From Casuarina equisetifolia (taxonomy: Eukaryota; Streptophyta; Magnoliopsida; Fagales; Casuarinaceae): DNA of 64,000 nt. The notes beneath the pieces were generated by a model. The model saw only the letters and a program-made list of their open reading frames with translations. It was not told the DNA's origin and ran no database searches. Both the position numbers and the translations under genes were made by a program. Each line of letters begins with the position of its first letter. Positions within the stretch are counted from its first letter, which is position 1. This document shows positions 35,012 to 47,679 of this stretch, piece by piece. The stretch is from positions 27,551,258 through 27,615,257 of the forward strand of contig CM052354.1 of NCBI GenBank assembly GCA_028551475.1. The letters run 5' to 3'.

Positions 35012-37415
35012 ATGCCGGAGGACGAGTTGGTGGACATAAAGTTCAGGCTGTATGACGGGTCCGACATGGGGCCGTTCCGGTATTCTTCGGCCTCCACCGT
35101 CGATATGCTCAAACAGAGGGTTGTCTCCGACTGGCCAAAAGGTTATTGATTGATCTTGCCGTCTGTGCCCACCGAGTTTCTCTGAATAATGATTTATCAT
35201 AATTTTTTATTTTTTCAATTAATGGAAGATGGTATAATGGTGATAGGCTTTGTCTGTCTCATTCGGTTTTTGTTGGATTTATCGTGTCGATGGGTATATC
35301 ATCCAATTTCGCAGAAATTTAGCTGGTGGCAGAGGTCTGATGGCTTTGTGGCACTGGGATTAGAGCATTTAACCTTCTCCTTCCTTTTACGTCGATTGTT
35401 TAATTGGTAGAACTGAGGCCTCAATGAGCCTAATGGGTATACTAAAATTTAGGTTAAATACTTGTCTAAGTTGCTTCTCGTGATGGAGTTTTGTTATACG
35501 GCATCGAGCTAACAGAATTCAACGTTTTTTGTAATTTTGTTTCAGCCAGTAACTTAGTAGAATTTAGCCCTTAACCTGTGTCTGACTCAGGTGACAGCGT
35601 GGAATGTCTTTCATCTGAATTCCTCTTTTGATTTTTTTGTAAATCCTCTTTTCATTTGTAGGTAAAACAATCGTACCAAAGGTGGCAAATGAAGTGAAAC
35701 TAATTAGTTCTGGCAAAATTTTGGAAAACAACAAGACTGTCGGCCAGTGTAAAATGCCTTTTGGTGATGGTGCTGGGGGAATCATCATAATGCATGTCGT
35801 TGTACAGCCTTCTCTGGCAAAGGCTAAAACAGGTACCTTCCAGGGGCTTTCATATTTTTCCCAATTCCCTCATATGAACTTGGATTATTTTATTGAAAGA
35901 TGATGGAGTTGAAGATTGCTTTCATCTACTCGAATGGCTTTGAAACTTAGCCTGATTCCTTTTGTCTGAAGTTGATTGTGTTATTGGAAATTTTTCCAGT
36001 ACTGTTCAATTAATATGCTATTGATGTCCACTTGGCAACAGCACAGTTTGGTTTTACACTTTGTAGTGCCTATTTTTGGGAGCTTTTCTATGTTATAGGC
36101 TGATTGGTTGTATTTTGAGTCCCGATTTATGCTTTTTGTTATCCTAGGGAAGAATATTGTAAACCTTTGTTGAAGTTGCCAATACTTTGCTAAGGAAGGT
36201 ATGTGAGATGGAACCTGGAGCAGAAAATATGAGGTGAAATAGCCCACAAGGAGATGACTTCATTTCTCTGCCTCTTCATCAGCAGATTTCTCTTCAGCCT
36301 TTATGTAACTCTGCTGTGCTAATAGAACAAGATCCTTAGTCATGGTCAGACTCTTAAAACAAGAGACTTGGCAGTAGGGATCTGTTAACCTAAAAAGGAA
36401 TGCACAAAATGAGACTGGCTGGTTAACTTCCTCACGAAGTCCTTACTGACAAACAACAGTGATATGGAGGACAAATGACAGTCCTCCTTATGTTGTTGCA
36501 GGCTCTCATGGCAACAAGGAATTCAACTTCAGGATCCATCTAGTCATTAGTTCCATAGTGGAATTCAATTGGACAAATACAAAAACGGGGCATCTAAAAA
36601 CTCAACACTATCTTCTCAAATTCAACCTCTGATTCGTGAATGATTTTCCTTTTTACTATCCTTCTTCCTAGAGATTTTATTTTCCAGAAGGCAGCATTAA
36701 CTTATGTTCCTTGAGGGTTCTTTATTTCCAAAAGATGATATGGTCCCGTTTATTAGAACAAGAAAGTAAGCGATGCTACCAATCTAAAATTTTATGGCAT
36801 TGCTTTGGGGGATGAGAAACTACGTATGTCCTGTTATCCAATGTGCTTGACTCATGACAAGTGATTTAATAACTATGTCTACATGTTTTCTTCCCCTTGG
36901 TGTCATGTGCATAATTAATCAGATTGGATAATTTCCCTATTCTGAGGCTGCACAGTTGTCCAAATCTTGATCTACCATGCATATTGAAAGTTTGTCGTAT
37001 GTCATGTTGCATTGTCACGTGATTGGCAAGTCTGTATTTGTATATATGGTTTAGCAGCACCTTGTTAATCATTTTCATTCTACAAATACCGTCTACTTGT
37101 GTTATCGTTGCCATCAATCAATTGATTTTGCTTAAGTTTTCTTTGTTCATGTTATAATAAATGTGGTGGATGAAAAACCTTAAAATCCGAAGGTCATTAG
37201 GTGAGACCAGTTTGAATGAGCCACTGAACCAGCACTATTAAGTGGATGACTTGGTAAATTTTTGGGCATATGATATTTGCTCACTCTGATGATTTCATTT
37301 GACCTGTTTTCGTTGAGAGCTGCTTTGTTTGACAGTGGATAATGCTTTGTCTTAAACAGAAAAGAAGATTGATGACTCACCTAGGAAAATTGTCTGTTCC
37401 TGTTCCATATTGTGA
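35012..37415 (+). CDS. MUB: Membrane-anchored ubiquitin-fold protein (MUB)
   Basis: Three exons, 35012-35141, 35662-35832 and 37360-37415, total 357 bp, 118 residues. The start MPEDELVDIKFRLYDGSD is typical; an in-frame open stretch upstream begins with TTG and is not used. Residues 7 to about 95 form a ubiquitin-like fold (FRLYDGSDMGPFRY, VDMLKQRVV, GKILENNKTVGQC). The C-terminus is CSCSIL: Cys115 with Ser-Ile-Leu is a CaaX box that, with terminal Leu, predicts geranylgeranylation, and Cys113 is the likely palmitoylation site. Family members are anchored at the plasma membrane and bind E2 ubiquitin-conjugating enzymes there. The donor of intron 1 is GTTATT, weak but supported by frame and family sequence. 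The last intron is 1.5 kb long. Confidence 0.93.
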
Positions 37416-38191
37416 GAGCAACTGTGTAGAGTTGGGGAATACCTTGCCCTGGTGTTCAAGTTTTAGCTACAGAATCATACCGTGTCTGTTGCAGCATTCA
37501 TCCGTACAAGTGCATATTGGTGATCATGTGTCTATAAAAAATTTGTGTTGTTGATTACTCTGAAGTTCTCTTTCTATCAGAAGGTTGGAAGGGTTGACAA
37601 TCTGGTGGCCAATTTATGTCTACAACTCTGGATTATTTTTTTTTTTTCCTTTTTTTCTGTGTCATTCCTGAAGGTAGTCTGAACTATTTGTCACTGGACG
37701 CAAAGTTGTATACATCTTTTCATGTATAAGCAATCTGCAATGAAATCTCAATGAGAATTCCCATCTACTTATGGTTGGATCTCTTCCGTGAATGGTTATA
37801 AGTTCAATAGTGTTTTGGTAAGGGTTTTACTCTCTCTCTCTCCCTCTCTACCCTCATCCTTCTGGGCTTTGTAATAGGAGGAACTAGTGCAATTTCAGGA
37901 ATGGCGAGGTAGCACATAGTTGCGGATGGCACCGTGGGCAGTCATCTACCATCTTTTAAAGCTAAGACAAAAATTCAAAGGATTTGATCATGTTAATCTT
38001 CGTCTAAAGTAAAAGAAAATAAAATCTGAAAGTTAACATGATATCAAAAGGCGAAAAATACACTCTGGTTCTCGTAAACAGATGTTGGTTACAAAACAGC
38101 TCTAAATCCACCTACAAAAGAGCAATTATGCTATAGGGAAAAAGAAAGTAAAAAACAAATTTTATCAGCTAAAAATACAGGAATCAACACA
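37416..38191. other. Convergent intergenic region MUB / GSA
   Basis: Holds the 3' UTRs of both genes and a short CT microsatellite near 37832-37848. No further gene is seen. Confidence 0.5.
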
Positions 38192-40734
38192 TTAAATCTG
38201 CCGCAAAACCTTCTCTGCAGCTGCGATTGTTTTTTGGACATCTTCAGAAGAATGTGCCAAGCTTGTAAATCCAGCCTCAAACTGTGAAGGAGCAAAGTAC
38301 ACCCCTTCTTCCAGCATTCCCCTATAAAACCTAGCAAACTTTGCAGTATCACTCTTCTTCGCATCCTCGAAGTTGTAAACTGGCCCTTCTGTGAAGAAAA
38401 ATCCAAACATTCCCCTTATATGCCCGCCACACATAGCATGCCCGGCCTTCTTTCCAGCATCAAGTATACCTTGAACGAGTTCACCTGTGATCTTATCCAA
38501 ATATTCATAGCTTCCGGGCTCCTGCAACCGCTTAAGAGTATGAATGCCAGCAGTCATTGCTAGAGGGTTTCCGCTCAAGGTCCCAGCCTGGTACATGGGT
38601 CCTGCTGGTGCCACCATCTCCATAATCTCCCTCCTTCCTCCGTATGCACCAACCGGCAGACCACCACCAATGATCTTTCCTAATGTTGATAAATCAGGAG
38701 TAATGCCAAAGTACTCCTGAGCTCCACCATATGATAAACGGAATCCAGTCATAACTTCATCAAAGATGAGGAGAGCACCATTGTCTTTGGAGATTTTGCG
38801 TATGGCATCAAGGACGTTAGGTTTAGGCACAATGAAACCAGAGTTCCCAACAACAGGTTCAAGTATAATTGCAGCAATTTCTCCTTTGTTTGCCGCAAAG
38901 AGATTTTCCACAGCTGATATGTCATTGAAAGGGGCGGTTAGAGTTTCATATGTAGCTGCTTTTGGAACACCAGGGGAGTCGGGGAGCCCCAGGGTGGCAA
39001 CACCACTTCCTGCCTTGACAAGGAATGGATCCGCGTGGCCATGGTAACAGCCCTCAAACTTGATAAGCTTCTCCTTTCCAGTGTAAGCACGGGCCAGCCG
39101 GAGCACTCCCATGCAGGCTTCTGTGCCTGAATTAACAAATCTGACCATTTCTATACTTGGAACGGCTGAGATGACCATCTGCGCCAAAACATTTTCTAGC
39201 AGACAAGGAGCACCAAAGCTGGTTCCTTTCTTCATTGTTTCAGCCAAGGCGGCAAGGACCTGCAGGCAAATATAATAGTTTGGGACATAATCCACTAGAA
39301 CATCTTAAGAGACTACCATGGTAGATTGAAAACAAAGGATTAGGCATGTCTAATTCAGTGAGTTGACAAGGCAAAGGCTGACAATCTCTATTCTCAAGAT
39401 CTTTTACCTTTCCCTCAGAAAGAGAACTTGAAAGTGGACAAACTAAATTTAACTGAGGATTACTTCTATTAGAAAAAAGTATCATACCAAGTCCTCTTAT
39501 ATATATATAATTACACACCGAGTCTTCAGCTAAATGAAATATCACATCACCAAACATCACTTTTCTTTTTTCTTCCTTGATAAATGATACAAGAACTAGA
39601 ATTTGAATGCCCTACAATGATACAAGAGGCAGGACTATGCAACCAGTGTCACTAGATCAAGGTGCATTACCCTACCCCATGAAATCATGTGATTAATGTT
39701 TAGAGAATCAAGGCCGAACTTCGTCGACAGATGCATCATAAACATGGAATCAGATTGGCGTTATGATTGAAGACAAAAAAATGATTAAATGACATGAAGA
39801 AAGTAAGAATAGAACCTCATCATCTGCATGCCCAATAATTGCTGGTCCCCAAGAACCCACATAGTCGATGTACTCGTTGCCATCTATGTCCCACATATGC
39901 GAGCCCTTGACAGAATCAATCACAATAGGTTGCCCACCAACAGATTTAAAGGCACGGACAGGGGAATTCACACCTCCAGGCATCAAGTCCTATAATAAAC
40001 TCTTCACATGCGTTAGTCAACAAGAAATTTGGAACAAAGTTGCCTTTCAAACATCCGAAAAGCAGAAGGATTTGAATGGAATATCAAAAGAACAATAACA
40101 AGAGATTGCCTAGGATCCATTATTTTTTACTTATTTTGTTCAGTATACATGAAAGGAAAACATTGATTAATTAATGCTAGACGTGATTACCAAACGTAGT
40201 CTTCTAGTTGACCCGTAAAATAGCATAGATCATAAAATCAATGTAATCAACTCTTTACTTCAATTTGGGTTACAAATTCTCCAAGTTCACTCTTACTTCA
40301 TACAAAAAGAGTGAAACCCGAATTCAACCCACCTATCCGTTCCTTAACTGATCAACACACACAAAAATTGACTTAAAAATTCATATGACCAGTTCCACAA
40401 GAAACACTTCCAATGCAAGCTCAGGAATTTCCAGTCCAGCCAAGCTCTAACTCAAGACTGAAATCGAATCCACTCATAAACCCAACAAAATTTTAGAAGA
40501 GAAATTATAAATAAGGAAAACATAGGGTGGTCAGAATGGAAATTGTACCTTGGCGGCATTGAAAGCTTCTTCAGATTTCTGAAGAGTGAAATTCTTCTTC
40601 TGATCGAGCGACACGGCCATTCTCACGCAAGAACGACGAGCCGTAGATTGAGAAGAAGAGCGCCTCGGAGAAATCTTTGTTCGAGAGCATGAAAGCCCAA
40701 GGCCTACTCCTACTCCAGCCACAGCACCAGCCAT
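38192..40734 (-). CDS. GSA: Glutamate-1-semialdehyde 2,1-aminomutase, plastidial
   Basis: Three exons on the minus strand: 40549-40734, 39816-39989 and 38192-39259. Total 1428 bp, 475 residues, against 474 for the Arabidopsis enzyme. The enzyme converts glutamate-1-semialdehyde to 5-aminolevulinate, the committed precursor of chlorophyll and haem, in the plastid stroma. The N-terminal 40 or so residues are Ser/Arg-rich and acid-poor, a chloroplast transit peptide ending near VRMAVS. The class III aminotransferase fold is intact. VNSGTEA is part of the cofactor pocket, FDEVMTGFR carries the conserved Asp, and [10 protein letters not shown] carries the pyridoxal-phosphate lysine at about residue 315. 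[10 protein letters not shown] in exon 2 is the family's N-terminal signature. All splice sites are GT-AG and phase 0. Confidence 0.97.
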
Positions 40735-40816
40735 CGCTGCTCCTCTCGGTCTCTCCCTCTGATTGGTTTAACAGAGATAGGTGAATGTAAGAACCCGATG
40801 AGAAAGATAACGTTTA

Positions 40817-40827
40817 GTTATATATAA
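40817..40827 (-). promoter_or_regulatory. TATA box of GSA
   Basis: On the minus strand CTTTATATATAACT lies about 85-90 bp upstream of the GSA start codon, a plausible core promoter position. Confidence 0.55.
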
Positions 40828-40829
40828 AG

Positions 40830-43032
40830 GCAACCGCAAACGACGCCGTATAGGGAACGGTCCTTGTCGCGGCTTCATTCAGGTTTTCCCTTCGTGGCGG
40901 CTGTTGGGTTTAGGTAAAGACCAACCAAACAAAAAAGAAGTTAAAAATAAATAAATAAATAAATAAATAACAGAAAGTTTAGCAAAAAATCTAAAGAGAT
41001 TGAATCAACATCACCAGTGACATACTTGATACATGAATTAGTTGTTGTACTATGAACAAGATTATCAATTTTTATGAGGTTAGGTGTTGAACATCTTTAA
41101 TGCTATAAGCGTTGTTGAGACATAATGTCAAAGTTACGGCTTAATTTGAAAAATAAAGTCATATTAGTGGAAGTGGAAAGGCTTTCGGCTATGGACGGAT
41201 GAAAATGAGGCCTGGACTTGGATTTGACAGATGGGGTTGGAGGCCACCTTGGGTTGGGCTCCGTTTTTGATTGTTGAAGGAATGAAAACCCAAATTCAGG
41301 CCTTCGAAGTTAAACCACACGTACTTTTAACGATGATGATGAGCATGGTTTTCTGCTTTGCCCAAATTTTAAATTAGAAGATAATTTATTAACAAAATTT
41401 ATTAATTCAAAAGCTATTTTAAGAGAAGAATAATACTTATTATATTTAAATTTTTCCACTTGATCATTTTTTGGTAATATGATATTGAATATCTATTCTA
41501 TTAATTTGTCCTCTCATTATGATAGTTCAACTCAAACTATTGTGTAAATTATAAACTTACTTGTATTTATAAAGATATTAATGAGGACTATTGTAATGAC
41601 CTTGAATTCCTTTCCAAAAAATCAGCTTTGATTGAGAAGAATAATCATTTCATTTATAGGGCAAGTTTGTGATTTTTTTCTTATCCAAGTCAAGATTGTC
41701 ATCAACATGAGTGAAATTCACTACCTACTTTACACTAAAAGATGACAATCACAAGCCACCCAACCGAGTTACAATTTACCTTTAATATCACTTGTTATGA
41801 ACTTGAATTTCTTTTCCAAGAATCAATTTTAATTGAAAAGAATAACCATCTCATTTATGTAATTAGATTATCTTGACATTATGTTTTAATATAATATCAA
41901 AAAATTTAAAAGTTTAATTTGAAAATTAACTTATAAAAAATAGAATATTTATTATAGTTAAACTTTACTACATGGTGGCTCTTAACCATACAACACTACA
42001 TACATCTTCACGATAAGATTTGTCTTCTTTTTATCATACTTCGTTCGCAAAAGGGACCTGATTGCTTTCCACAGGTTATCCAGGTGTTTTCTAACCATTG
42101 CTCAGAAGTGGAACGTCCGAATTTACATCAACCATGGAAATTGGCGAGTGATAATTATCCCGTTGAACGCGGGGTCCCTGGGATTGTTGAGAGTGGCGGC
42201 TGCTTGCGGAGGAAATCTATGGGAAACCCAAGATCAGCACACTGATTACTTACTTTTTTGTTTTAGAAAGTGAAAATAAGTGGGACCAGGAGAACAAAAT
42301 TCCTTTCATCCCACAATAATCACAAAGTCCTTTCAGCGCACAACTTTCCTTGCAACCAAACAAGACGTAGCAGCAACAAATTTGGCTACATCAAACTTAA
42401 TCACGACCATGTAAAAACCATAAACAGAGGCACCACCAACCACGCAGAAGCAGCAAAAAGATTAATCTGTAGTGATCCCCTCTTAACTCGTGTTTTGGGT
42501 TACCTTTTCTGATCAAAGAATCCGATTTCTAATTATGTACAACACAAAAGTCACTGTGCCATGGATCAATAACAAACTTGCTGCGGAAGGAGACGAGCGT
42601 CAGAGAGAGTGTACGATGGACAACAGATGAGGCACTGTCGGAACCAAAATAATTCTGCTTTTTGTTGACCACATTTGATCATCAAGAAACAAGACAAACC
42701 AAGTATTCCTGTCTAAATTCCCATATCTGTCACAAACATAGAGCATAGCACTATATATACAGACAAGTACCTACCCAAAATATGTCATTATCAACCAATT
42801 CTCTCTCTTCCTCTCTCTATCCATATCTCAAAAGAGACCCCCTTTACAGTATTCAGAAAAGGACTCAAACCAAACGTATAAAGCCAAAGCGGTACCAAAA
42901 AAAATCCAAAATGGGTATATAGAGATAGAGCATTTGCCTACCAACTTCGATTAACTTCTGCTTTGGGTCGTGCTTCATATGTATGCTTTTCAACAGCTAT
43001 ATATGTAACGGGTTGGTAAAACTAACGCTATA
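40830..43032. other. Intergenic region GSA / TPD1-A
   Basis: No gene recognised. It contains an (AAAT)n microsatellite (about 40948-40970). A repeated stretch of about 75 bp occurs at 41590-41665 and 41793-41865, sharing GAACTTGAATTxCTTTTCCAA and a later CTCATTTAT. The remainder is AT-rich. Confidence 0.5.
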
Positions 43033-44434
43033 TTAAGCACAGGCGATTGAGGAGACTGCTAGAGGGTAGGAGAAGGTGTTGGCATACTGGAAAGAAAGCG
43101 TCCCACCATTCTCCAAGGGTTTGCCGTCGTTGACCAGACAATCGTTGTAGCGAAGCCTCTTGAAGATCTTGGGGTTAATGAGGGTGGCGGAGCTAAACCA
43201 GCCGCAGCTCAAATGAATGCCGGAGATGTCGCAGCCACTGACGCAGACATTCATGATCTCGACCGTGTAGGTGGGAATGCCACTCGGGAGAGGCGACGTG
43301 GGGCCTTGGTTCACCACAATGTCTGTCTTCGTACACTTTTCTCCCCACATTCGTTTCGGCTCCACCATTGCTGTGTAAAATCAGCATTAAAACCCACATA
43401 AAGGTAAAAACATTAGAAATGTGAACACCCACCAATCCACCCATTCGACAAAATCCACTTTCCTGAAGGCGACTCACAAGAATTGTAACTTTAAAAATAA
43501 ATGACAAAAAGTAAAAGTAAAAGTAAAAAGGTTCCCCCAAAAGCTAGGGAGGTGGGAACACCGTGCGCATCTGCTTTTTCCATGAATATGCCCTCACTTT
43601 CCAACTCCTTTTCCTGCTAGCCAAACGCTCCCCAAATTGCCAGCTGGTAGAATCGAGGGTTGCTAAAATGGTACCAGACGTAGGTGCCAGATGCCTACCC
43701 AACGTTTAGGATCTTGTCGAGGAGATACTCTAAACAGTTATGATATTCCATCCTCCTTGTGTTTTTTTTTTCCGGGGTTCCATCTAGCAGACGGTGCACG
43801 TTGGAAGGAACCGTAACGAGAACACAGGCCTGCGCTACTGACAGCTCGCGTACCGAAGAATTCATTGCAGAACCAGAAAAAGTTGGGTCCCAAAAATCAA
43901 ATTCCAAGCATCGCTTGGAGTAACACACTCAGACCTTGAAAAGAGAAAATGGCAGAGAGAGAATAAGAAGGTCACTGACCATGCCGAAGAAGCTTGCGAT
44001 GAGACGCAGCAAACGTCGTTGCGTTGTCGCCGTCCGAGAGCGCCGGCTTAATCCGTTCACCTGAAAAAACATAAACAAAATCCTTTCGTTTTGCAGCCAA
44101 AATTAGAGGAAGAAATGGAAAGGAACGTGAGAGGAAGGAGGAACAAAGCGGCCCCCCGTGTCGCTGAAAGCTAGGCCAAAGCGACAAACAAGCGTAGCAA
44201 TCATTAAAGAAATTAAATATTCGCACCGAGGAACAATAAGAGAAGCAAATCTCCGATGGTATTCAAGAAATGGTGGAGGAATATTTGTTTTTCTTTGAGG
44301 AGAGAGAATATTCGAGAACCTGAGAAAAGCACAGGCCTAAAAACACCACCAAGGAAGAAGAAGGTCAACGACGACGCTGCAAAAGCCAGCGCGATGATTC
44401 CGAGCACAGATAGCGACAAGCCAAACTGCCTCAT
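43033..44434 (-). CDS. TPD1-like secreted cysteine-rich protein, copy A
   Basis: Three exons on the minus strand: 44320-44434, 43980-44060 and 43033-43370. Total 534 bp, 177 residues, close to Arabidopsis TPD1 (176). Exon 1 encodes a hydrophobic N-terminus ([19 protein letters not shown]), a signal peptide or anchor. Exon 2 encodes a variable linker ending RKLLRH. Exon 3 holds the conserved domain: [45 protein letters not shown] and FSYPLAVS, with six cysteines before the end. TPD1 is the ligand of the EMS1/EXS receptor kinase that sets tapetal cell fate in anthers; relatives also act outside anthers. The ATG at 44432-44434 is preceded in frame only by non-ATG codons. Copy B is the tandem duplicate. 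Confidence 0.9.
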
Positions 44435-44579
44435 CTTCTGTGACAACTCCGTTGCAGCGAGTGACCTGGATAACTCGAAACCCTAACAAATCGCCGGGAT
44501 CGAAGAGCTGTGGAAGAAGACCTGCACGAAAGGAGGTACAAGCTTCAAGCTCTGAACTGAAAAACGAAAAACCAAAATC

Positions 44580-44596
44580 GAAAGATATATATAGAC
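44580..44596 (-). promoter_or_regulatory. TATA-like element upstream of TPD1-A
   Basis: TCTATATATATCTTTCG on the minus strand lies about 150 bp upstream of the start codon. The equivalent AT run upstream of copy B is at 49251-49264, showing that the duplication includes the core promoter. Confidence 0.45.
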
Positions 44597-46560
44597 ATCA
44601 CATCAACCAAAATTAATCAGTCAAAAAGTGAGTAGGACCAGCCGTCGATCTGAGAAAAGGAGCGGTTCAGGTTCGACCTCGAGTCGCGCGCCCACAGAGC
44701 TGGAAATATGCCTAGAGTAGTCCAAACGACGGCGATTGAACCCCAGCCTAGAACAACCCAAGAACAACGAAGCGGAGCACGTAGTAGAAGGCAAGCTCGG
44801 AAAAAGCTGTAACCAAACAGTTTCCACGGAAAACGAAGCGCGGTGGGTTCAAAACTCGGCCCGTGGGGAAGGGGGAAGGGGAAAGCGAACCGCCGTGAGA
44901 ATTTACTGCACCTGAAGAGTGAAGAAGGAGCGTGGAGCACGGAGAGCGAGGCGTTGTTGGGAGTGCATGGCAAAAGCAAAGGAAAGCAAGGTACAGGCAG
45001 GCAGAGAGGGGACCCTAGAGACAAGATACTGGCACGGCAGATCAGGCCAAAGCCGCGAATTACAAAACAGCAGTACACGGCTAAGGCCTACTCCATTTAT
45101 TGCGCTTCATTTATCTGTACGTGTCCGCGTGTGCGTGTCTGCGACAGAGGGAGGAAGAGAGGTAGAGAGAGACTGAGAGGGGCCTCTGCCATTTTGTATC
45201 GACTTGGATAGGATTTTCAATGAACATGCATATTCTATATACACACACGTACGAGGAAAAGTAAATAAGAGAAAAAAAGGGGCATAATTTTATCAATTGG
45301 AGAATGTTTTTATATGGTACAATGATTATATACCCCATATGAACATGTGCAAGGTAAAGTTTTCTTTGTACATCTTCATGTTTATGCGGCTTTTTATTAA
45401 TGAGAACATTTTCTATGAATACAATGATTATCTACTTTGTGTACGCATATATAAGAGAAAAATTAATCATTTTATTAATTAGTTTAGTAGTGAACTAGTA
45501 GAGATTTTAATTATGAAATTTGAGATTTCATATTTTATATATACTTGAATTGGATGTATACATTATAATATTAAAAATCATAAGAAGATTAAAGAAATAA
45601 TTAAATGTAAATTTTGCATTGTAATATTTTTCTAGTTTATGTTGATTTTTATTAATGGGAATGTTTTGTTATCATATAATAAGAATATTTTTAAGGCATT
45701 AAAAAAATACTATTTTATACTATAATAAAAATATTCCTAAGCATTTTAGGCTTCTTTTGTATTATAAAAGTATTGAACTTTGTATATGATATTAGAGTTT
45801 GATCCATTTTGAGTAGTATGAGTATAGATGCCATTTGGCCCAGAATTTATACAATGGAAATGACATTACAATACAATCGAGATCGATTAATTGCAGTGAG
45901 AGATATGTTAAAAATTGATATTCAATTGTCCTATATTACAAAAACATGGATTCATCAAGTAGCTCGTATGTAAGACAGTTTTTGGGCTGGGTAGAGAGCA
46001 CACTGGATGAACCCGCCCACTGGTGGATGATTATCTTTTGGAAACTCAAGCTTTACATTTTGACTTTCTTTTCTAAAAGAGATTCTTTATTGGGGTCCGG
46101 CGCTTTGCATCTTTGGAAGACAAAGACTTTTCTTTTGCCCAAGAAGAACTGTATTTTCAGCGCCCCTTTGTGGCAAAGTTTCACCAAAATGCTCGAACAC
46201 ACGGCTTCTGCCCAGAGGTTCACGTTTGCACTTGGCTCCATTACCAAAGTCTTCTCTGTGTAAGGATGGAGAAGTTGACTGAACGCACGATTTGTCACAT
46301 TGTCTTCCCTAAGCAAATACTAATGTGTTTGTGTTACATGCTTGTGTTTGCAAGCGCATAATGGGTCACTTTGGTTTGAAGTATTGAATTAAAGAAGTTG
46401 TTGTGGCATTTGAAGGTTATTTTGAGGGTGTAAACATCGTGGACAAGCCCTCTATGGTATGAAGTGCATTTCTTTATTTGTTTAATCATGTTACATTGTG
46501 GTGGCATAGGAAACACCTTTGAGTGTATGTTCAAGACTATACAAATCTTCTTCTGCATGT
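44597..46560. other. TPD1-A upstream region and AT-rich intergenic DNA
   Basis: The part 44620-45200 is GC-richer than its surroundings and contains a long open stretch on the minus strand (44617-45078) of low-complexity hydrophobic composition, with no family match; I do not call it a gene. The part 45290-45790 belongs to a dispersed AT-rich repeat (separate entry). An open stretch from 45946 (MDSSSSSYVRQFLGW) is not recognised. Confidence 0.45.
45290..45790 (+). repeat. Dispersed AT-rich repeat, copy 1
   Basis: Shares ordered words with 51450-51730 and 57480-57720, and in part with 50150-50300: ACAATGATTAT, AAAGAAAT(A)AATxAATG, TTTxCATTxTAATATTTT, GATTTTxATTAA, ATAATAAGAATxTTT, AAAATATTCCTAAGCATTT. 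The family is unknown; an LTR-type origin is possible but no coding part is linked to it. Confidence 0.55.
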
Positions 46561-46579
46561 TTCAAACATGGCTGAAGCA

Positions 46580-47665
46580 GATTTGTTGTTTCATTTCATT
46601 GACGGACTTCAAAACTAGGCTAAGTTGAAGGTCCAACGACATGGGGTGAAGAATAAAAACAAAGCCATCATTATGGCAGTCTTTGATGGAATTTCAATGA
46701 AGTGATTCTTTCCGTCTTCATTTTTGAGATAGTGGAGAGATTGAATATTTCACGAGACTAAATATTAATTTTATTCAATTCAAGACCTCATTCAGTTTGT
46801 GCATGTGCCAAAAAACTCAAACACGGTGGTAGCTATGTAGGTGGTCAAGTATGTTAAAGGCTCTCTAGGACTTGGTTTTTTATATTCTTCATCTTCTTAA
46901 TTGGACTTGACCACCTTTTGTGATTCCAACCATGGGAGATGTTCCAGGTTGAGACGCTCTATTACAAGTTATTATGTTAAGCTAAATATTTTTTTATTTC
47001 TTAGAAGACTAAGAAACAACTTACAATCTCATTATCCTTAGTTGAATCAAAATATAAAGTCATGACATCTATAGTATGTAAGATCAATTGGATTGTTAGA
47101 TTATTAAGGGTTTGGTTGTTATCATACCTCAGCCCATCTTGGCTAGACATATAATAGCCAATTCAATTTTTCATCAGAGGATGAAATACATAAAGATTGA
47201 TAGTCATTGCGCTAAAAACAAGATTCAAGAGAGCTTGGTTTGAATGCAATATGTTAGCACCATGAATCAAAAGGCAAATATTTTAACAAAGGCATTGGAT
47301 AGCAGATAGTATCAGCACTTGTTATCCAAGCTTAGAGAGTTGGGAACTTGTTTGCTCCCCTAGCTTGAGGGCGAGTGTAAACATCGTGATTTCTAATTGA
47401 TTTTATGGGGCCACCAATTTGTAAAGGTTTTAATTTACACATGGGTACATGGAATTATTTTGTAGTTTCGTTCCCACGTACATAAACCCGCCGGAGCATT
47501 CTTGTCTTCGTTGTGTTGTTGAAGAACAAACAAAGCCGAAGGACGTGATTTTTGTCTCTTGTTCTTCATCAACCGTGCTGCAATTGTTGCATCCAACCTT
47601 CGCAGGTTTATTTTTCACGCTTCCACTTCAATTTTCATCACGTACCAGCCTCGATTTGCTTCTTA
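46580..47665 (+). mobile_element. Retrotransposon fossils (Ty1/copia 3' end with partial LTR; gag-like piece of Ty3/gypsy type)
   Basis: The part at about 47040-47340 is recognisable as the end of a copia-type RNase H region (for example DxCHxxxxKIQE-like and ILTKALxSR-like words). It is followed by a purine-rich stretch (TTGAGGGCGAG) and then what looks like the start of a 3' LTR at about 47373. Upstream, about 46575-46690, a short stretch resembles a gypsy-type gag word (FHFIDGLQ). The region is a truncated, broken relic of more than one element, with no whole element present. It lies between the two TPD1 copies and ends within a few tens of bases of the TPD1-B stop codon. Confidence 0.6.
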
Positions 47666-47679
47666 ACAGCTACATATTA

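Noticed and set aside
39260-39295. Apparent extra N-terminal residues of the large GSA exon
   Set aside because: The stretch upstream of GTCCTTGCC is intron sequence with an AG acceptor at 39261-39260; the true N-terminus comes from two upstream exons.
44617-45078. Open frame of 153 codons on the minus strand upstream of TPD1-A
   Set aside because: It has low-complexity hydrophobic and Ser/Pro-rich composition, no family signature and no match in the TPD1-B duplicate. It sits in GC-richer promoter DNA, where long open frames arise by chance.
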